Shown piece after piece: positions 1 through 7,560 of a DNA stretch of 64,000 nucleotides. Under the pieces are notes generated by a model. The model made no database searches. It saw nothing but the letters and a program-made list of their open reading frames with translations, and was not told the origin of the DNA. The stretch is from Pseudonocardia sediminis (GTDB taxonomy: Bacteria > Actinomycetota > Actinomycetes > Mycobacteriales > Pseudonocardiaceae), in the NCBI RefSeq assembly GCF_004217185.1, contig NZ_SHKL01000001.1:4896001-4960000 (forward strand). Direction: 5' to 3'. Each line of letters starts with the position of its first letter. The first letter of the stretch is position 1. Both the position numbers and the translations under genes were made by a program.

Positions 1-492
1 CAGGATGTTCTCGACGTCCTCGCCCACGTAGCCGGCCTCGGTCAGCGCCGTGGCATCCGCGATCGCGAACGGGACGTTGAGGAGTTTGGCCAGGGTCTGC
101 GCGAGGTAGGTCTTACCGCAGCCGGTGGGGCCGAGCATCAGGATGTTCGACTTGGCGATCTCGATGCCGTCGCCGTCGGCGCCACGGCCGCGGTCACCGG
201 CCTGGATCCGCTTGTAGTGGTTGTAGACGGCCACCGACAGCGTGCGCTTGGTGGTCGACTGGCCCACGACGTACTGGTCGAGGAACTCGTGGATCTCGGC
301 GGGCTTGGGCAGCTCGTCGAGCTTGACCTCACCGGCCTCGGCGAGCTCTTCCTCGATGATCTCGTTGCAGAGGTCGATGCACTCGTCGCAGATGTACACG
401 CCGGGACCGGCGATCAGCTTCTTGACCTGCTTCTGGCTCTTCCCGCAGAACGAGCACTTCAGCAGGTCTCCGCCGTCACCGATGCGTGCCAT
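1..492 (-). CDS. clpX: ATP-dependent Clp protease ATP-binding subunit ClpX, N-terminal part
   Basis: Unfoldase of the ClpXP protease: recognises tagged substrates, unfolds them with ATP and feeds them to the ClpP barrel in the cytoplasm. The window holds the first 164 codons; the rest lies beyond base 1. Seen: ATG at 490-492; an N-terminal C4 zinc-binding domain with CSFCGKS and CDECIDLC at about residues 13-40; HEFLDQYVVGQ near residue 70; Walker A GPTGCGKT near residue 122; then the start of the first AAA+ core (ADATALTEAGYVGEDV). It follows clpP1-clpP2 on the same strand after a 145-bp gap that holds a strong hairpin, so clpX may have its own promoter. Confidence 0.98.
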   Translation of the reverse strand, partial: MARIGDGGDLLKCSFCGKSQKQVKKLIAGPGVYICDECIDLCNEIIEEELAEAGEVKLDELPKPAEIHEFLDQYVVGQSTTKRTLSVAVYNHYKRIQAGDRGRGADGDGIEIAKSNILMLGPTGCGKTYLAQTLAKLLNVPFAIADATALTEAGYVGEDVENIL

Positions 493-574
493 AGGTGTGA
501 ATCCCCAAGTCCGAGTTCGGCGCAGTGCCTGAGCGGTACCCACCGAGGTGAGTCTGTGTGACGGTACCTGCCCG

Positions 575-620
575 GACCCGTCGCCGGGGACCCCGTGGGA
601 GTCCCGGACGGCGACGGGTC
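575..620 (-). terminator. hairpin between clpP2 and clpX
   Basis: Perfect 12-bp arms, GACCCGTCGCCG at 575-586 and its complement at 609-620, with an inner GGGAC/GTCCC pair at 587-591 and 601-605. There is no T-run, as usual for high-GC actinobacterial terminators. It lies just after the clpP2 stop and suggests partial termination before clpX. Confidence 0.6.
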
Positions 621-637
621 GGCGGGCGGTCGACTAT

Positions 638-1324
638 CTATCCGGTCGCGGACAGCTTCCGGCTCTGCACGATCTCGTCGATGAGGCCGTACTCCTTGGC
701 CTCCTCGGCCGTGAGGATCTTGTCCCGGTCGATGTCCTCGTGCACCTGCTCGAAGGAGCGGTTGGTGTGCCGGGCCAGGATCTCCTCCATCCGGCGACGG
801 ATGCGCGAGATCTCGGCGGCCTGGATCTCCAGGTCCGACGCCTGGCCGTAGACACCGTCGGTGGCCGGCTGGTGGATCAGGATGCGGGCGTTCTCGACCG
901 CCATCCGCCGACCGGCGGTCCCGGCGGCGAGCAGCACGGCCGCGGCCGACGCCGCCTGCCCGAGGCAGACGGTCTGGATGTCGGGCCGGATGAACTGCAT
1001 CGTGTCGTAGATGGCCATCAGCGACGTGAACGACCCGCCGGGCGAGTTGATGTAGACGCTGATCTCACGGTCCGGGTCCAGCGACTCGAGCACCATCAGC
1101 TGGGCGATCGTGTCGTTGGCCGAGGTGTCGTTGATCTGCTCGCCGAGGAAGATGATGCGCTCCTCGAAGAGCTTGTTGTACGGGTTCGACTCCTTGACCC
1201 CGTAGCTGGTGCGCTCCACGTAGGAGGGCAGCACGTAACGCGACCGTGCCTGCTCCGGCGCGTGGCCACCGGGACCGAACGCGTCGGCGCCCGAGACCGG
1301 GCGGCGCGGATCGAAGTTGCTCAT
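638..1324 (-). CDS. clpP2: ATP-dependent Clp protease proteolytic subunit ClpP2
   Basis: Serine peptidase subunit of the mixed ClpP1P2 tetradecamer, which degrades proteins fed by ClpX or ClpC and is essential in mycobacteria. 228 aa, usual for the family. Seen: catalytic Ser126 in GQAASAAA, His151 in ILIHQP, and an Asp in the DIDRD motif about 50 residues later. SPGGSFTSL forms the oxyanion strand region. The long N-terminal extension (about 50 residues before NKLFEERIIFLG) is typical of actinobacterial ClpP2 and may be a propeptide. The ATG shares one base with the clpP1 stop (TGATG), which implies translational coupling and equal subunit supply. Confidence 0.97.
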   Translation of the reverse strand: MSNFDPRRPVSGADAFGPGGHAPEQARSRYVLPSYVERTSYGVKESNPYNKLFEERIIFLGEQINDTSANDTIAQLMVLESLDPDREISVYINSPGGSFTSLMAIYDTMQFIRPDIQTVCLGQAASAAAVLLAAGTAGRRMAVENARILIHQPATDGVYGQASDLEIQAAEISRIRRRMEEILARHTNRSFEQVHEDIDRDKILTAEEAKEYGLIDEIVQSRKLSATG

Positions 1325-1950
1325 CAGGCGCTCCCGTTCGGCGAGGTGGTGGAGATCCGGCCGGCGTGGGTCACCACGTGGTCGACGAAGCCGTAGTCCT
1401 TGGCCTCCTCGGCGGAGAACCAGCGGTCACGGTCCGAGTCGCGCGTGATGGTCTCCACCGACTGCCCGGTGTGCTGCGCGATCAGCTCGGCCATCTCGTG
1501 CTTGGTCTTGCGGAGCTGGTCGGCCAGGATCGTGATGTCGGCCTCCGTACCGCCGATGCCGCCGGAGGGCTGGTGCATCATGATCTTCGCGTGCGGCAGC
1601 GCCGAGCGCTTGCCCGGGGTGCCCGCGGAGAGCAGGAACTGCCCCATCGAGGCGGCCATGCCCATCACGGTCGTGGCCACGTCGCACGGCACGAGGTTCA
1701 TGGTGTCGAAGACGGCCATGCCGTCGTTGACCGAACCACCCGGCGAGTTGATGTAGAGCTGGATGTCCCGCTCGGGGTCCTCGGCCGCGAGCAACAGCAT
1801 CTGCGCCGCGATCCGGTTCGAGATCTCCGAGTCCACCTGCTGCCCGAGCACGATGATGCGCTGCTGCAGCAGCCGCTCGTACACCGAGTCGGACAACGAC
1901 ATGCTGCCGCTCGAGGCCCGCATGAGCGGGCCGATGTCCTGCTGGCTCAC
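1324..1950 (-). CDS. clpP1: ATP-dependent Clp protease proteolytic subunit ClpP1
   Basis: Partner of ClpP2 in the hetero-tetradecameric protease. 208 aa. Seen: RIIVLGQQVD, catalytic Ser101 in GMAASMGQF, His126 in MMHQPSGG, an Asp in DSDRD, and the C-terminal AEEAKDYGFVDHV helix. The start chosen is GTG at 1948-1950; an in-frame ATG at residue 10 (MRASSG) is an alternative, since ClpP1 N-termini are often shorter. It is the first gene of the clpP1-clpP2 pair, about 200 bp downstream of tig on the same strand with a terminator between, so it probably has its own promoter. Confidence 0.97.
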   Translation of the reverse strand: MSQQDIGPLMRASSGSMSLSDSVYERLLQQRIIVLGQQVDSEISNRIAAQMLLLAAEDPERDIQLYINSPGGSVNDGMAVFDTMNLVPCDVATTVMGMAASMGQFLLSAGTPGKRSALPHAKIMMHQPSGGIGGTEADITILADQLRKTKHEMAELIAQHTGQSVETITRDSDRDRWFSAEEAKDYGFVDHVVTHAGRISTTSPNGSA

Positions 1951-2066
1951 TTCACCCTGCTTTCTACAAAGTCCTGGGGCCTGTCGGGTCCGGGCCCGTT
2001 GCCGGTGATCGACACGCCGGGCGCCGGACCCGCGTACGGCCCCGTGGGGGGCCGGTTCGGGGCCGA

Positions 2067-2096
2067 CCCTACGCGGACCCGGAGGCCCGCGTAGGG
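2067..2096 (-). terminator. terminator after tig
   Basis: Perfect 10-bp inverted repeat, CCCTACGCGG at 2067-2076 and CCGCGTAGGG at 2087-2096, with a 10-base loop. It lies between the tig stop codon and the clpP1 start, on the path of leftward transcription. Confidence 0.6.
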
Positions 2097-2146
2097 ATCA
2101 ACCCGCGATGTTCGCCGAGAGCGCACCGATCCGGCGAACGCCCAGC

Positions 2147-3616
2147 TCAGGCCTTCGCCGCCGCGGCGTCCCCGGCCTTGTCGTCGTCCTTGTCCCCCGC
2201 GGCGTCGGCCGTGTCGTCGGTGGAGTCCACGACCTCGCCCTCCACGGTGGAGGGGGCCTCGTCGGCGGTCGGGTCGGTGACCTCGACGTCGTCGTCGGAG
2301 CCGAGGAGGTCGGACAGGTCCACCACGTCACCCGAGGGCAGCGTGACGGTGGCCGCGCGCACGGCGGTGATCAGCGCCTTGCTGCGGCGCACGTCCTGGT
2401 AGATCGCGCCGAGCTGGCCGGCCTGCTGGATCTGCTGGACGAACTGCTCGGGCGCCATGCCGTACTGCTGGGCCTGGTACATGATCCGCTCGGTGAGCTC
2501 CTGGTCGCCGACCGAGACCTCTTCCTTGTCGGCCAGCGCGTCGAGCACCAGGCGGTAGCGGACGGCCTTCTCGGCCTCGTCCTTCGCCTCGGTGTCGAAC
2601 TCCTCGCGGGTCTTGCCCTGCTGGGTGAGGAACTCGGCGAAGCGGTCCTCGTCGTGGTCGAACGCGTGCACGGCGTCGTGCGTGCGCGAGTCGACCTCGG
2701 CGGCGACGACGCTCTCCGGCAGCGGGACCTCGGTGCCCTCGACGATCTGGTCGAGCAGCCGGTCGCGGGCCTGCGTGGCCTGCTCCATCCGCTTGGCCGA
2801 GCCGAGACGCTCGCGCAGGTTCTCGACCAGCTCGTCGAGCGTGTCGAACTCGCTCGCCAGCTGGGCGAACTCGTCGTCGGCCTCGGGGAGCTCACGCTCC
2901 TTGACGGCGGTGACCTTGACGGTCACCTGCGCCTCCTGGTCGGCGTACTCGCCGGCGACCAGCGTGGAGGGGAAGGTCTTCTCCTCGTCGGCCTTCATAC
3001 CGGTGATGGCCTCGTCGATGCCGTCGATGAGACCGCCCTGGCCGACCTCGTAGGAGAAGCCGGTGGTGGCCGCCTCCTCGATCTCCTTGCCGTCGACCGA
3101 GGCCGACAGGTCGATCTGGACGAAGTCGCCCGCGGCCGCGGCGCGCTCGACGCCGGTCAGCGTGCCGAACCGGGCACGGAGCTGGTCGAGCTGCTCGGTG
3201 ACGGCGTCGTCGGTGACCTCGACCTCGTCGACCTCGACCTTCAGCGAGTCCAGGTCGGGCAGCGCGATCTCCGGGCGGACGTCGACCTCGGCGGTGAACG
3301 TGAGCCGCTCGTTGTCGGCGATCTCGGTGACCTCGATGTCGGGGCGGCCGATCGGCGTCACGTCGTCGGCGCCGCTGACGGCCTCCGAGTACTTGTTCGG
3401 GATCGCGGCGTTGACGACCTCGTCGAGCACGACACCACGGCCGAGCCGGGCCTCGATGACCCGCGCCGGGACCTTGCCCGGGCGGAAGCCCGGGATCTTG
3501 ACCTGCTTGGCGATGTTCTTGTACGCGCGGTCGAAGTCGGGCTTGAGCTCGTCGAACGGCACCTCGACGTTGATCCTGACGCGCGTCGGGCTGAGGTGCT
3601 CGACGGTGCTCTTCAC
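2147..3616 (-). CDS. tig: trigger factor (ribosome-associated chaperone and peptidyl-prolyl isomerase)
   Basis: Binds the ribosome near the exit tunnel and shields nascent chains; the middle domain is an FKBP-type prolyl isomerase. 489 aa. Seen: the ribosome-binding signature GFRPGKVP near residues 44-51; the FKBP-like domain around residues 160-245 (GDFVQIDLSASVDGKEI to FPSTLVAGEYA); then the long helical C-terminal domain. The last 45 or so residues form an acidic, alanine-rich tail (PSTVEGEVVDSTDD onwards), common in actinobacterial trigger factors and probably disordered. The start is GTG with a good AAGGAG ribosome site. tig next to clpP is a widely conserved order. Confidence 0.98.
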   Translation of the reverse strand: MKSTVEHLSPTRVRINVEVPFDELKPDFDRAYKNIAKQVKIPGFRPGKVPARVIEARLGRGVVLDEVVNAAIPNKYSEAVSGADDVTPIGRPDIEVTEIADNERLTFTAEVDVRPEIALPDLDSLKVEVDEVEVTDDAVTEQLDQLRARFGTLTGVERAAAAGDFVQIDLSASVDGKEIEEAATTGFSYEVGQGGLIDGIDEAITGMKADEEKTFPSTLVAGEYADQEAQVTVKVTAVKERELPEADDEFAQLASEFDTLDELVENLRERLGSAKRMEQATQARDRLLDQIVEGTEVPLPESVVAAEVDSRTHDAVHAFDHDEDRFAEFLTQQGKTREEFDTEAKDEAEKAVRYRLVLDALADKEEVSVGDQELTERIMYQAQQYGMAPEQFVQQIQQAGQLGAIYQDVRRSKALITAVRAATVTLPSGDVVDLSDLLGSDDDVEVTDPTADEAPSTVEGEVVDSTDDTADAAGDKDDDKAGDAAAAKA

Positions 3617-3786
3617 GGTGGGACTCCTTGACGGTGCTGACTTCAGGTACAGGTCGCGCCGCGGCGACCCTGACGCCCCGATGACGTCGCGGTGTCTTCA
3701 CCGCCCGTCGCGGTAGACGCGACGACGAACGTCAGGGGCTCGCGCGAGTCTAGGCGAGAGCGGTGCGGGCGGGTCGGGCCGGGCGT

Positions 3787-4197
3787 TCAGGCCGGTCCGT
3801 CGGCGCCGGTCCCCCGGTGCCACAGAGCACGCCGGCCGGCCCACGGCTCCTGCCGCGCGGGGACCGAGACGGCGTCGGCGGCGCCCACGTCGGAGAACGT
3901 CACCTCGACCGCGACCGGCCCGAGTACCGAGCGCACCCGGCCGGCGATCTCGTCGGCCAGGCCCGGGAACGGGTGCCCCAGCCGGACCACGACGGCGACC
4001 TCCGTCGGCTCGTCGGCGAGGCCGACGCGCACGCCGGCCAGATGGTGGCCGGGGAGATAGGAGGCGATGCTGCCGAACGGGCCGCCGTCGAGCCGGATGA
4101 CGGCGGGGTGGCCGAGGACCGCGGCCGCCACGTCGGCGGCGTGTGCGTCCGGCCCGTCGACCGGGCGGATGGACGCGTGCACGGGCTCGTCGGTCAC
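3787..4197 (-). CDS. small Asp23/Gls24-like protein, function unknown
   Basis: Cytosolic protein of about 136 aa with no signal or membrane segment. Seen: its core (DVAAAVLGHPAVIRLDGG, then SYLPGHHLAGVRV) aligns through most of its length with the protein at 24275-24601 (DLVAAVVAGCPAVAALHGG, then TYLPGRQVTGVRV), so the two are paralogues. Both resemble short Asp23/Gls24-type proteins. Here this one lies beside a sigma factor operon that encodes two further Asp23-domain proteins; the other paralogue sits beside an anti-sigma-type ATPase. An upstream in-frame GTG at 4245 lies inside a terminator hairpin, so I chose GTG at 4197. Role in envelope stress is an inference from context. Confidence 0.7.
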   Translation of the reverse strand: MTDEPVHASIRPVDGPDAHAADVAAAVLGHPAVIRLDGGPFGSIASYLPGHHLAGVRVGLADEPTEVAVVVRLGHPFPGLADEIAGRVRSVLGPVAVEVTFSDVGAADAVSVPARQEPWAGRRALWHRGTGADGPA

Positions 4198-4236
4198 GGG
4201 GACGGACTCTAGCCCGGACACGCAGCCCGGACATGC

Positions 4237-4270
4237 GAACGGCACCCCGGCCGTGACCGGGGTGCCGTTC
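4237..4270 (-). terminator. terminator after the CsbD gene
   Basis: Perfect 14-bp arms, GAACGGCACCCCGG at 4237-4250 and its complement at 4257-4270, around a 6-base loop. It ends transcription of the leftward csbD-like gene and separates it from the next gene. Confidence 0.75.
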
Positions 4271-4290
4271 GGGGGTCGAGAAGAAAGGCC

Positions 4291-4464
4291 TTACTTCTTG
4301 AAGGCGTCCTTGATCTTCTCGCCGGCCTGCTTGAGGCTGCTCTTGGCCTGGTCGTTCTTGCCCTGGGCCTCGAGGCCCTCGTCGCCGGTGAGCTTGCCGA
4401 CGCCTTCCTTGAGCTTGCCGCCCAGCTCTTCCTTCTTGTGGTCGGCCTTGTCGTCTGCGCCCAT
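4291..4464 (-). CDS. CsbD-family stress protein
   Basis: Small, highly charged cytosolic protein of 57 aa. Seen: MGADDKADHKKEELGGKLKEG, then TGDEGLEAQGKNDQAK and a Lys-rich end, the standard CsbD-like pattern. In Bacillus csbD belongs to the sigma-B general stress regulon; the molecular function is not known. The start is ATG at 4464 because an AAGGAGG ribosome site lies about 7 bases before it; an upstream start would bury that site inside the gene. Divergent from the sigma factor operon, so the roughly 117-bp gap should hold both promoters. Confidence 0.9.
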   Translation of the reverse strand: MGADDKADHKKEELGGKLKEGVGKLTGDEGLEAQGKNDQAKSSLKQAGEKIKDAFKK

Positions 4465-4581
4465 GCCGGTCGCCTCCTTCGAGCGTTCGACGGGCACCCG
4501 CGAGCGCGGACGTCTACCGTCTTACCTCTACTTCGATACCCGTCCCCGGTGGATGCTCACGCCTTTGTGACGGGCGTCACC

Positions 4582-5262
4582 ATGCTCCGGGGTTTCACCC
4601 CGACGACGGACGGGACCCGGTTGCACGCCACGACGGACTTCGTACGCGACGACGCGTCGCCGGGTCCCGCCGCGACCGCGCCCCCGCCCGCCCCGCGCGC
4701 CGCCCCGGCCGCCCGCGCCGCGCTGGACGAGACGACGCTCGTCGTCCGGGCGCAGGAGGGCGACGTGCACGCGTTCGAGGAGCTCGCGCGCCGCCACCAG
4801 GACGCGCTCTTCCGGGTCGCGGTCCGCGTGCTGGGCAACCGCACCGACGCCGAGGACGCGCTGCAGGAGGCACTGCTCGACGCCTGGAAGAAGATCGGCT
4901 CGTTCCGGGGCGAGGCGGCGTTCTCCACCTGGATGTACCGGATCGTGACCAACCGCTGCACCGCCCTGCTGCGCCGCAGCCGCCCGACCGTGCCGGTCTC
5001 GGAGGTCGGCGAGGACGTGCTGGCCTCGACCGGGTCGCGCTCCCCCGAGCGCGCCGCCGAGGTCGACGCCGAGATGGCGGCACTCTCACGCGTGCTCGGG
5101 CGCCTGCCCGACGACCAGCGGACGTGCTGGGTGCTGCGTGAGCTGGAGGGACTGGGCTACGCGGAGATCGCCGAGATCACCGGCGCCGGGGAGACCGCCG
5201 TCCGCGGCCGGATCCACCGGGCCCGGACGGCACTGGCCGAGGGGATGCGGGAATGGCGATGA
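4582..5262 (+). CDS. ECF-type RNA polymerase sigma factor
   Basis: Directs RNA polymerase to a dedicated promoter set. 226 aa from ATG at 4582; an in-frame GTG at 4567 is an alternative. Seen: about 45 N-terminal residues rich in Ala and Pro; sigma-70 region 2 (VVRAQEGDVHAFEELARRHQ to FSTWMYRIVTNRC) at about 52-130; region 4 (RLPDDQRTCWVLRELEGLGY, EIAEITGAGETAVRGRIHRA) at about 170-220. The gene overlaps the next by 10 bases, and that next product has a Cys/His cluster like a zinc-binding anti-sigma factor, so the pair probably works as sigma and anti-sigma. Confidence 0.93.
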   Translation: MLRGFTPTTDGTRLHATTDFVRDDASPGPAATAPPPAPRAAPAARAALDETTLVVRAQEGDVHAFEELARRHQDALFRVAVRVLGNRTDAEDALQEALLDAWKKIGSFRGEAAFSTWMYRIVTNRCTALLRRSRPTVPVSEVGEDVLASTGSRSPERAAEVDAEMAALSRVLGRLPDDQRTCWVLRELEGLGYAEIAEITGAGETAVRGRIHRARTALAEGMREWR

Positions 5263-5879
5263 AGTGCACGGACCCCGCGGGGCTCGTCCCGGACGGCGGC
5301 AGCCCCGCCGAGGTCCCCGGGACCGATCCCGGATCGGCGGCGGCCGAGCCGCTGGCGTGCGGCCGGGACGCGGCGCTGGTCTGGGACCACGCCGAGGACG
5401 GCGAGCTCGACGAGCACGAGCGCACCTGCCCGCACTGCCGCTCGACCGTCTCCGACCGGGAGAGCCTGGGCGGGCTGGTCGGGCGGATGGCGCAGCAGCG
5501 TCTGCGCCCTCCCCCGAACGTCCTCGAACAGGTGATGGGCGCGGTCGTGGCCGACTTACGCCCGCACGACCTGCTGTCCCTGGGCGACGGCGCGTGGCTG
5601 AGCCGGCCCGCCGCCGCGGCCGCACTGCGCCACGTCGTCGACTCGATGGGCGGTCTCCGGGCCCGCAGCTGCCGGATCGAGCAGAGCAGCGGCCCGGACG
5701 CGGCACTCCCCCTGCGGGTCGCCGTCACCGTCACCGCGCGGTTCGGGGTGGACCTGGCGTCGGTGACCGCGCGGGTCCGGCAGATGATGATCTCGGCCGG
5801 GGACCGGGCGCTCGGCGTGCCGGTGGCCCGGGTGGACATCCACGTCGAGGACGTCTGGGACGAGCGGGAGGACGCGTGA
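5253..5879 (+). CDS. zinc-finger (anti-sigma-like) plus Asp23/Gls24 domain fusion
   Basis: 208 aa. Seen: residues near 45-65 hold DEHERTCPHCRS, an H-x3-C-x2-C cluster preceded by WDHAEDGELDEHE, the layout of zinc-binding anti-sigma (ZAS) N-terminal domains. A helical stretch (LVGRMAQQRLRPPPNVLEQV) follows, then an Asp23-like domain at about 105-200 (LRARSCRIEQ, LRVAVTVTARFGVDL, VARVDIHVEDV). No membrane segment is visible, unlike many anti-sigma factors. The ATG lies inside the sigma gene and the stop overlaps the next start (GTGA), so all three genes are translationally coupled. I infer that it holds the sigma factor and links its release to an Asp23-type assembly. Confidence 0.8.
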   Translation: MAMKCTDPAGLVPDGGSPAEVPGTDPGSAAAEPLACGRDAALVWDHAEDGELDEHERTCPHCRSTVSDRESLGGLVGRMAQQRLRPPPNVLEQVMGAVVADLRPHDLLSLGDGAWLSRPAAAAALRHVVDSMGGLRARSCRIEQSSGPDAALPLRVAVTVTARFGVDLASVTARVRQMMISAGDRALGVPVARVDIHVEDVWDEREDA

Positions 5880-6259
5880 GAGAGCCCGAGGGCGGGAGCG
5901 CCGCCCCGCCGGTCCGCTACCACGTCGGCGACCTCGCGGTGGCCCGGATCGCGGCCCGCCGCGCCCGGACCGTCCCCGGGGTCGTGACGCTGCGGGCCGA
6001 CCTGTCGCAGACGCTGCTCGGACTGGCCGGGACCTGGCTGAGCCCGGACCCGGTGCCGGCGGAGCTGCGCGCCGAGGGCGTCGCCGTGGCGGTGCGCGGG
6101 GACCGGGCCGACGTGCGGGTCACGGTCGTCACCGAGCTCGGGCACAACTGTCGTGACCTGGCCGCCACGGTGCAGCACGAGGTCGGCGCCGCGGTCCGCG
6201 AGACGACCGGGCTGGACGCCGACGTCCGCGTCACGATCGCCGACATCGAGCTGCCCTGA
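5876..6259 (+). CDS. Asp23/Gls24 family envelope-stress protein
   Basis: 127 aa, the usual size. Seen: RTVPGVVTLRADLSQTLLG, then LRAEGVAVAVRGDRADVRV and VTELGHNCRDLAATVQHEVG, ending VRVTIADIEL: the Asp23 family pattern of two beta strands and helices. No signal peptide. In staphylococci Asp23 is tethered to the membrane by a partner and mutants show cell-wall stress; no such anchor is encoded here. Third gene of the sigma operon, starting at GTG within the GTGA overlap, so it is probably both a target and a partner in the same response. Confidence 0.85.
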   Translation: MREPEGGSAAPPVRYHVGDLAVARIAARRARTVPGVVTLRADLSQTLLGLAGTWLSPDPVPAELRAEGVAVAVRGDRADVRVTVVTELGHNCRDLAATVQHEVGAAVRETTGLDADVRVTIADIELP

Positions 6260-6307
6260 CGCCGGAGGGCCCGCTCGGGGCGCCTGGACTCGGCGCCGTC
6301 GGGACTG

Positions 6308-6331
6308 AGGCCCTGTCGGGACTCAGGGCCT
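6308..6331. terminator. bidirectional terminator between convergent genes
   Basis: AGGCCCT at 6308-6314 and AGGGCCT at 6325-6331 form a 7-bp stem with a 10-base loop, within a duplicated TCGGGACT sequence. It lies 50 bases after the Asp23 stop and overlaps the end of the leftward Fe-S protein gene at 6323. Confidence 0.5.
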
Positions 6332-7078
6332 GTTGAGTACGCAGTCCCCGCACTTCCCGCCGCCGGGCACCCGGTAGTACAGACAGCAGGAGCGCCGCCG
6401 GAACCCCCACTCGGTGTCGGCCACCCCGGGCTCCAGCACCAGCAGCCTCCCGGTCCCGGACAGCGACGGGTGCTCCAGCAACGCCCCCAGCACGCCCAGC
6501 AGGGCCGGTCGCGATCCCGGACGGGCGGAGTCGAGCACCCGCGCCGACCCCGCCAGGGCCGACGCGACGTTGCCCCACAGCACGTGGCCGGACACCGCGA
6601 CCAGCCCGCGCACCGCCTCCACGAGCGGGGCCAGCTGCGCGTCCACCAGCTCGGCGCCGAGGACGGCGGCCGCACCGCCCGGGTCCTCGGCCGGGTCCGG
6701 GGTGCTCGCGCCGCCGGCGCCGGTGAGTCCCGGGGCCCACGGGTCGTCGCCGCCCGGACGCCGGCTCAGACCGGCGAGATCCGGGAGCACCGCGTGCAGG
6801 ACGACCGCGGCCAGCGGCGCCGAGACCAGCCGCGCGACCAGGCCCTGAAAGCCGATCGACGCCGCGACCCGCTCGTCCGAGCCGAGGCTCTGCCGCACCC
6901 GGGCGATCCGGTCGGAGAGCGGCCGGGGGTCGGCGTGCAGCCGGGCGAACGGCTCGGCGCCGCCGCCGTCGAGGACCGGCAGCGCGAAGAACGGGCCGAC
7001 CGCCGCCACGTCGTCGAGGGCGGCGGTCACGTCGACGGGCGCGCGGCCGGAGGGTGCGGTGGTGGGTCGGGCGGTCAC
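6323..7078 (-). CDS. FhuF-like (2Fe-2S) protein, probable ferric-siderophore reductase
   Basis: 251 aa. Seen: a C-terminal CC-x10-C-x2-C cluster (RRSCCLYYRVPGGGKCGDC), which is the [2Fe-2S] binding motif of FhuF-type ferric iron reductases. Upstream, an alanine-rich helical body with FQGLVARLVSAPLAAVV and VLWGNVASALAGSARVL matches the FhuF-like fold. Known role of the family: reduction of iron in imported ferric siderophores in the cytosol. GTG start at 7076-7078. Single gene, convergent with the sigma operon; no siderophore gene adjoins it. The exact substrate is unknown. Confidence 0.85.
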   Translation of the reverse strand: MTARPTTAPSGRAPVDVTAALDDVAAVGPFFALPVLDGGGAEPFARLHADPRPLSDRIARVRQSLGSDERVAASIGFQGLVARLVSAPLAAVVLHAVLPDLAGLSRRPGGDDPWAPGLTGAGGASTPDPAEDPGGAAAVLGAELVDAQLAPLVEAVRGLVAVSGHVLWGNVASALAGSARVLDSARPGSRPALLGVLGALLEHPSLSGTGRLLVLEPGVADTEWGFRRRSCCLYYRVPGGGKCGDCVLNRP

Positions 7079-7560
7079 GCCACCATCCTCGCCCGTTCGG
7101 ACCTCCGTCGCCGCGTCCGGCCCTCACCCACCGTGTCCGGCTCCGGCTACATCCGTGCCCACCTGCTGCGGGTCGTCCACAGCTCACCGCCGGGACACGG
7201 TCCCGCAACCCGGATGTGCTGCGATGGCGGGCGCTCCACATCACAACCGTGTGCAGCGATCATCGGTGGCGCAGGTGGGCGGCTGCGTGCGACCCTTTCA
7301 CCTCCCAGACCGCACTCGCCGGGGTGTGCGGTCGAACCGTGCCGCGGGAGTAGGCCGGGTCCGAACAGTGCCCGGCCGCTAGTCGCGCCCGGAAGAACTT
7401 TTCCGATTCGACCCACTCCCACGGCACGGTGCACCCGAACGGCGCAAGCAGGACGGCCCCTACGGAGCATCGTTGTAGTCTGAACACTCTGTTCGGACCA
7501 ATGAGGTCCGAGTCGTCCCGATGCGAGTGTCGGGGTGCACCGAGACGACAGGAGGAGCAG
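7079..7560 (+). promoter_or_regulatory. 482-bp gene-free region upstream of gltB with a 17-bp dyad
   Basis: No gene is supported here. The part near gltB holds a dyad at 7480-7496, CTGAACA-CTC-TGTTCGG, with six of seven arm positions paired, 64 bases before the gltB start, a plausible operator or core promoter. A similar half-site, GTCCGAACAGTG, lies near 7360. A strong AGGAGG ribosome site at about 7550-7556 decides the TTG start of gltB. Confidence 0.4.

Noticed and set aside
4198..4245. Upstream GTG start for the Asp23-like gene
   Set aside because: It lies in the perfect terminator hairpin of the csbD-like gene; the paralogue also lacks this extension.
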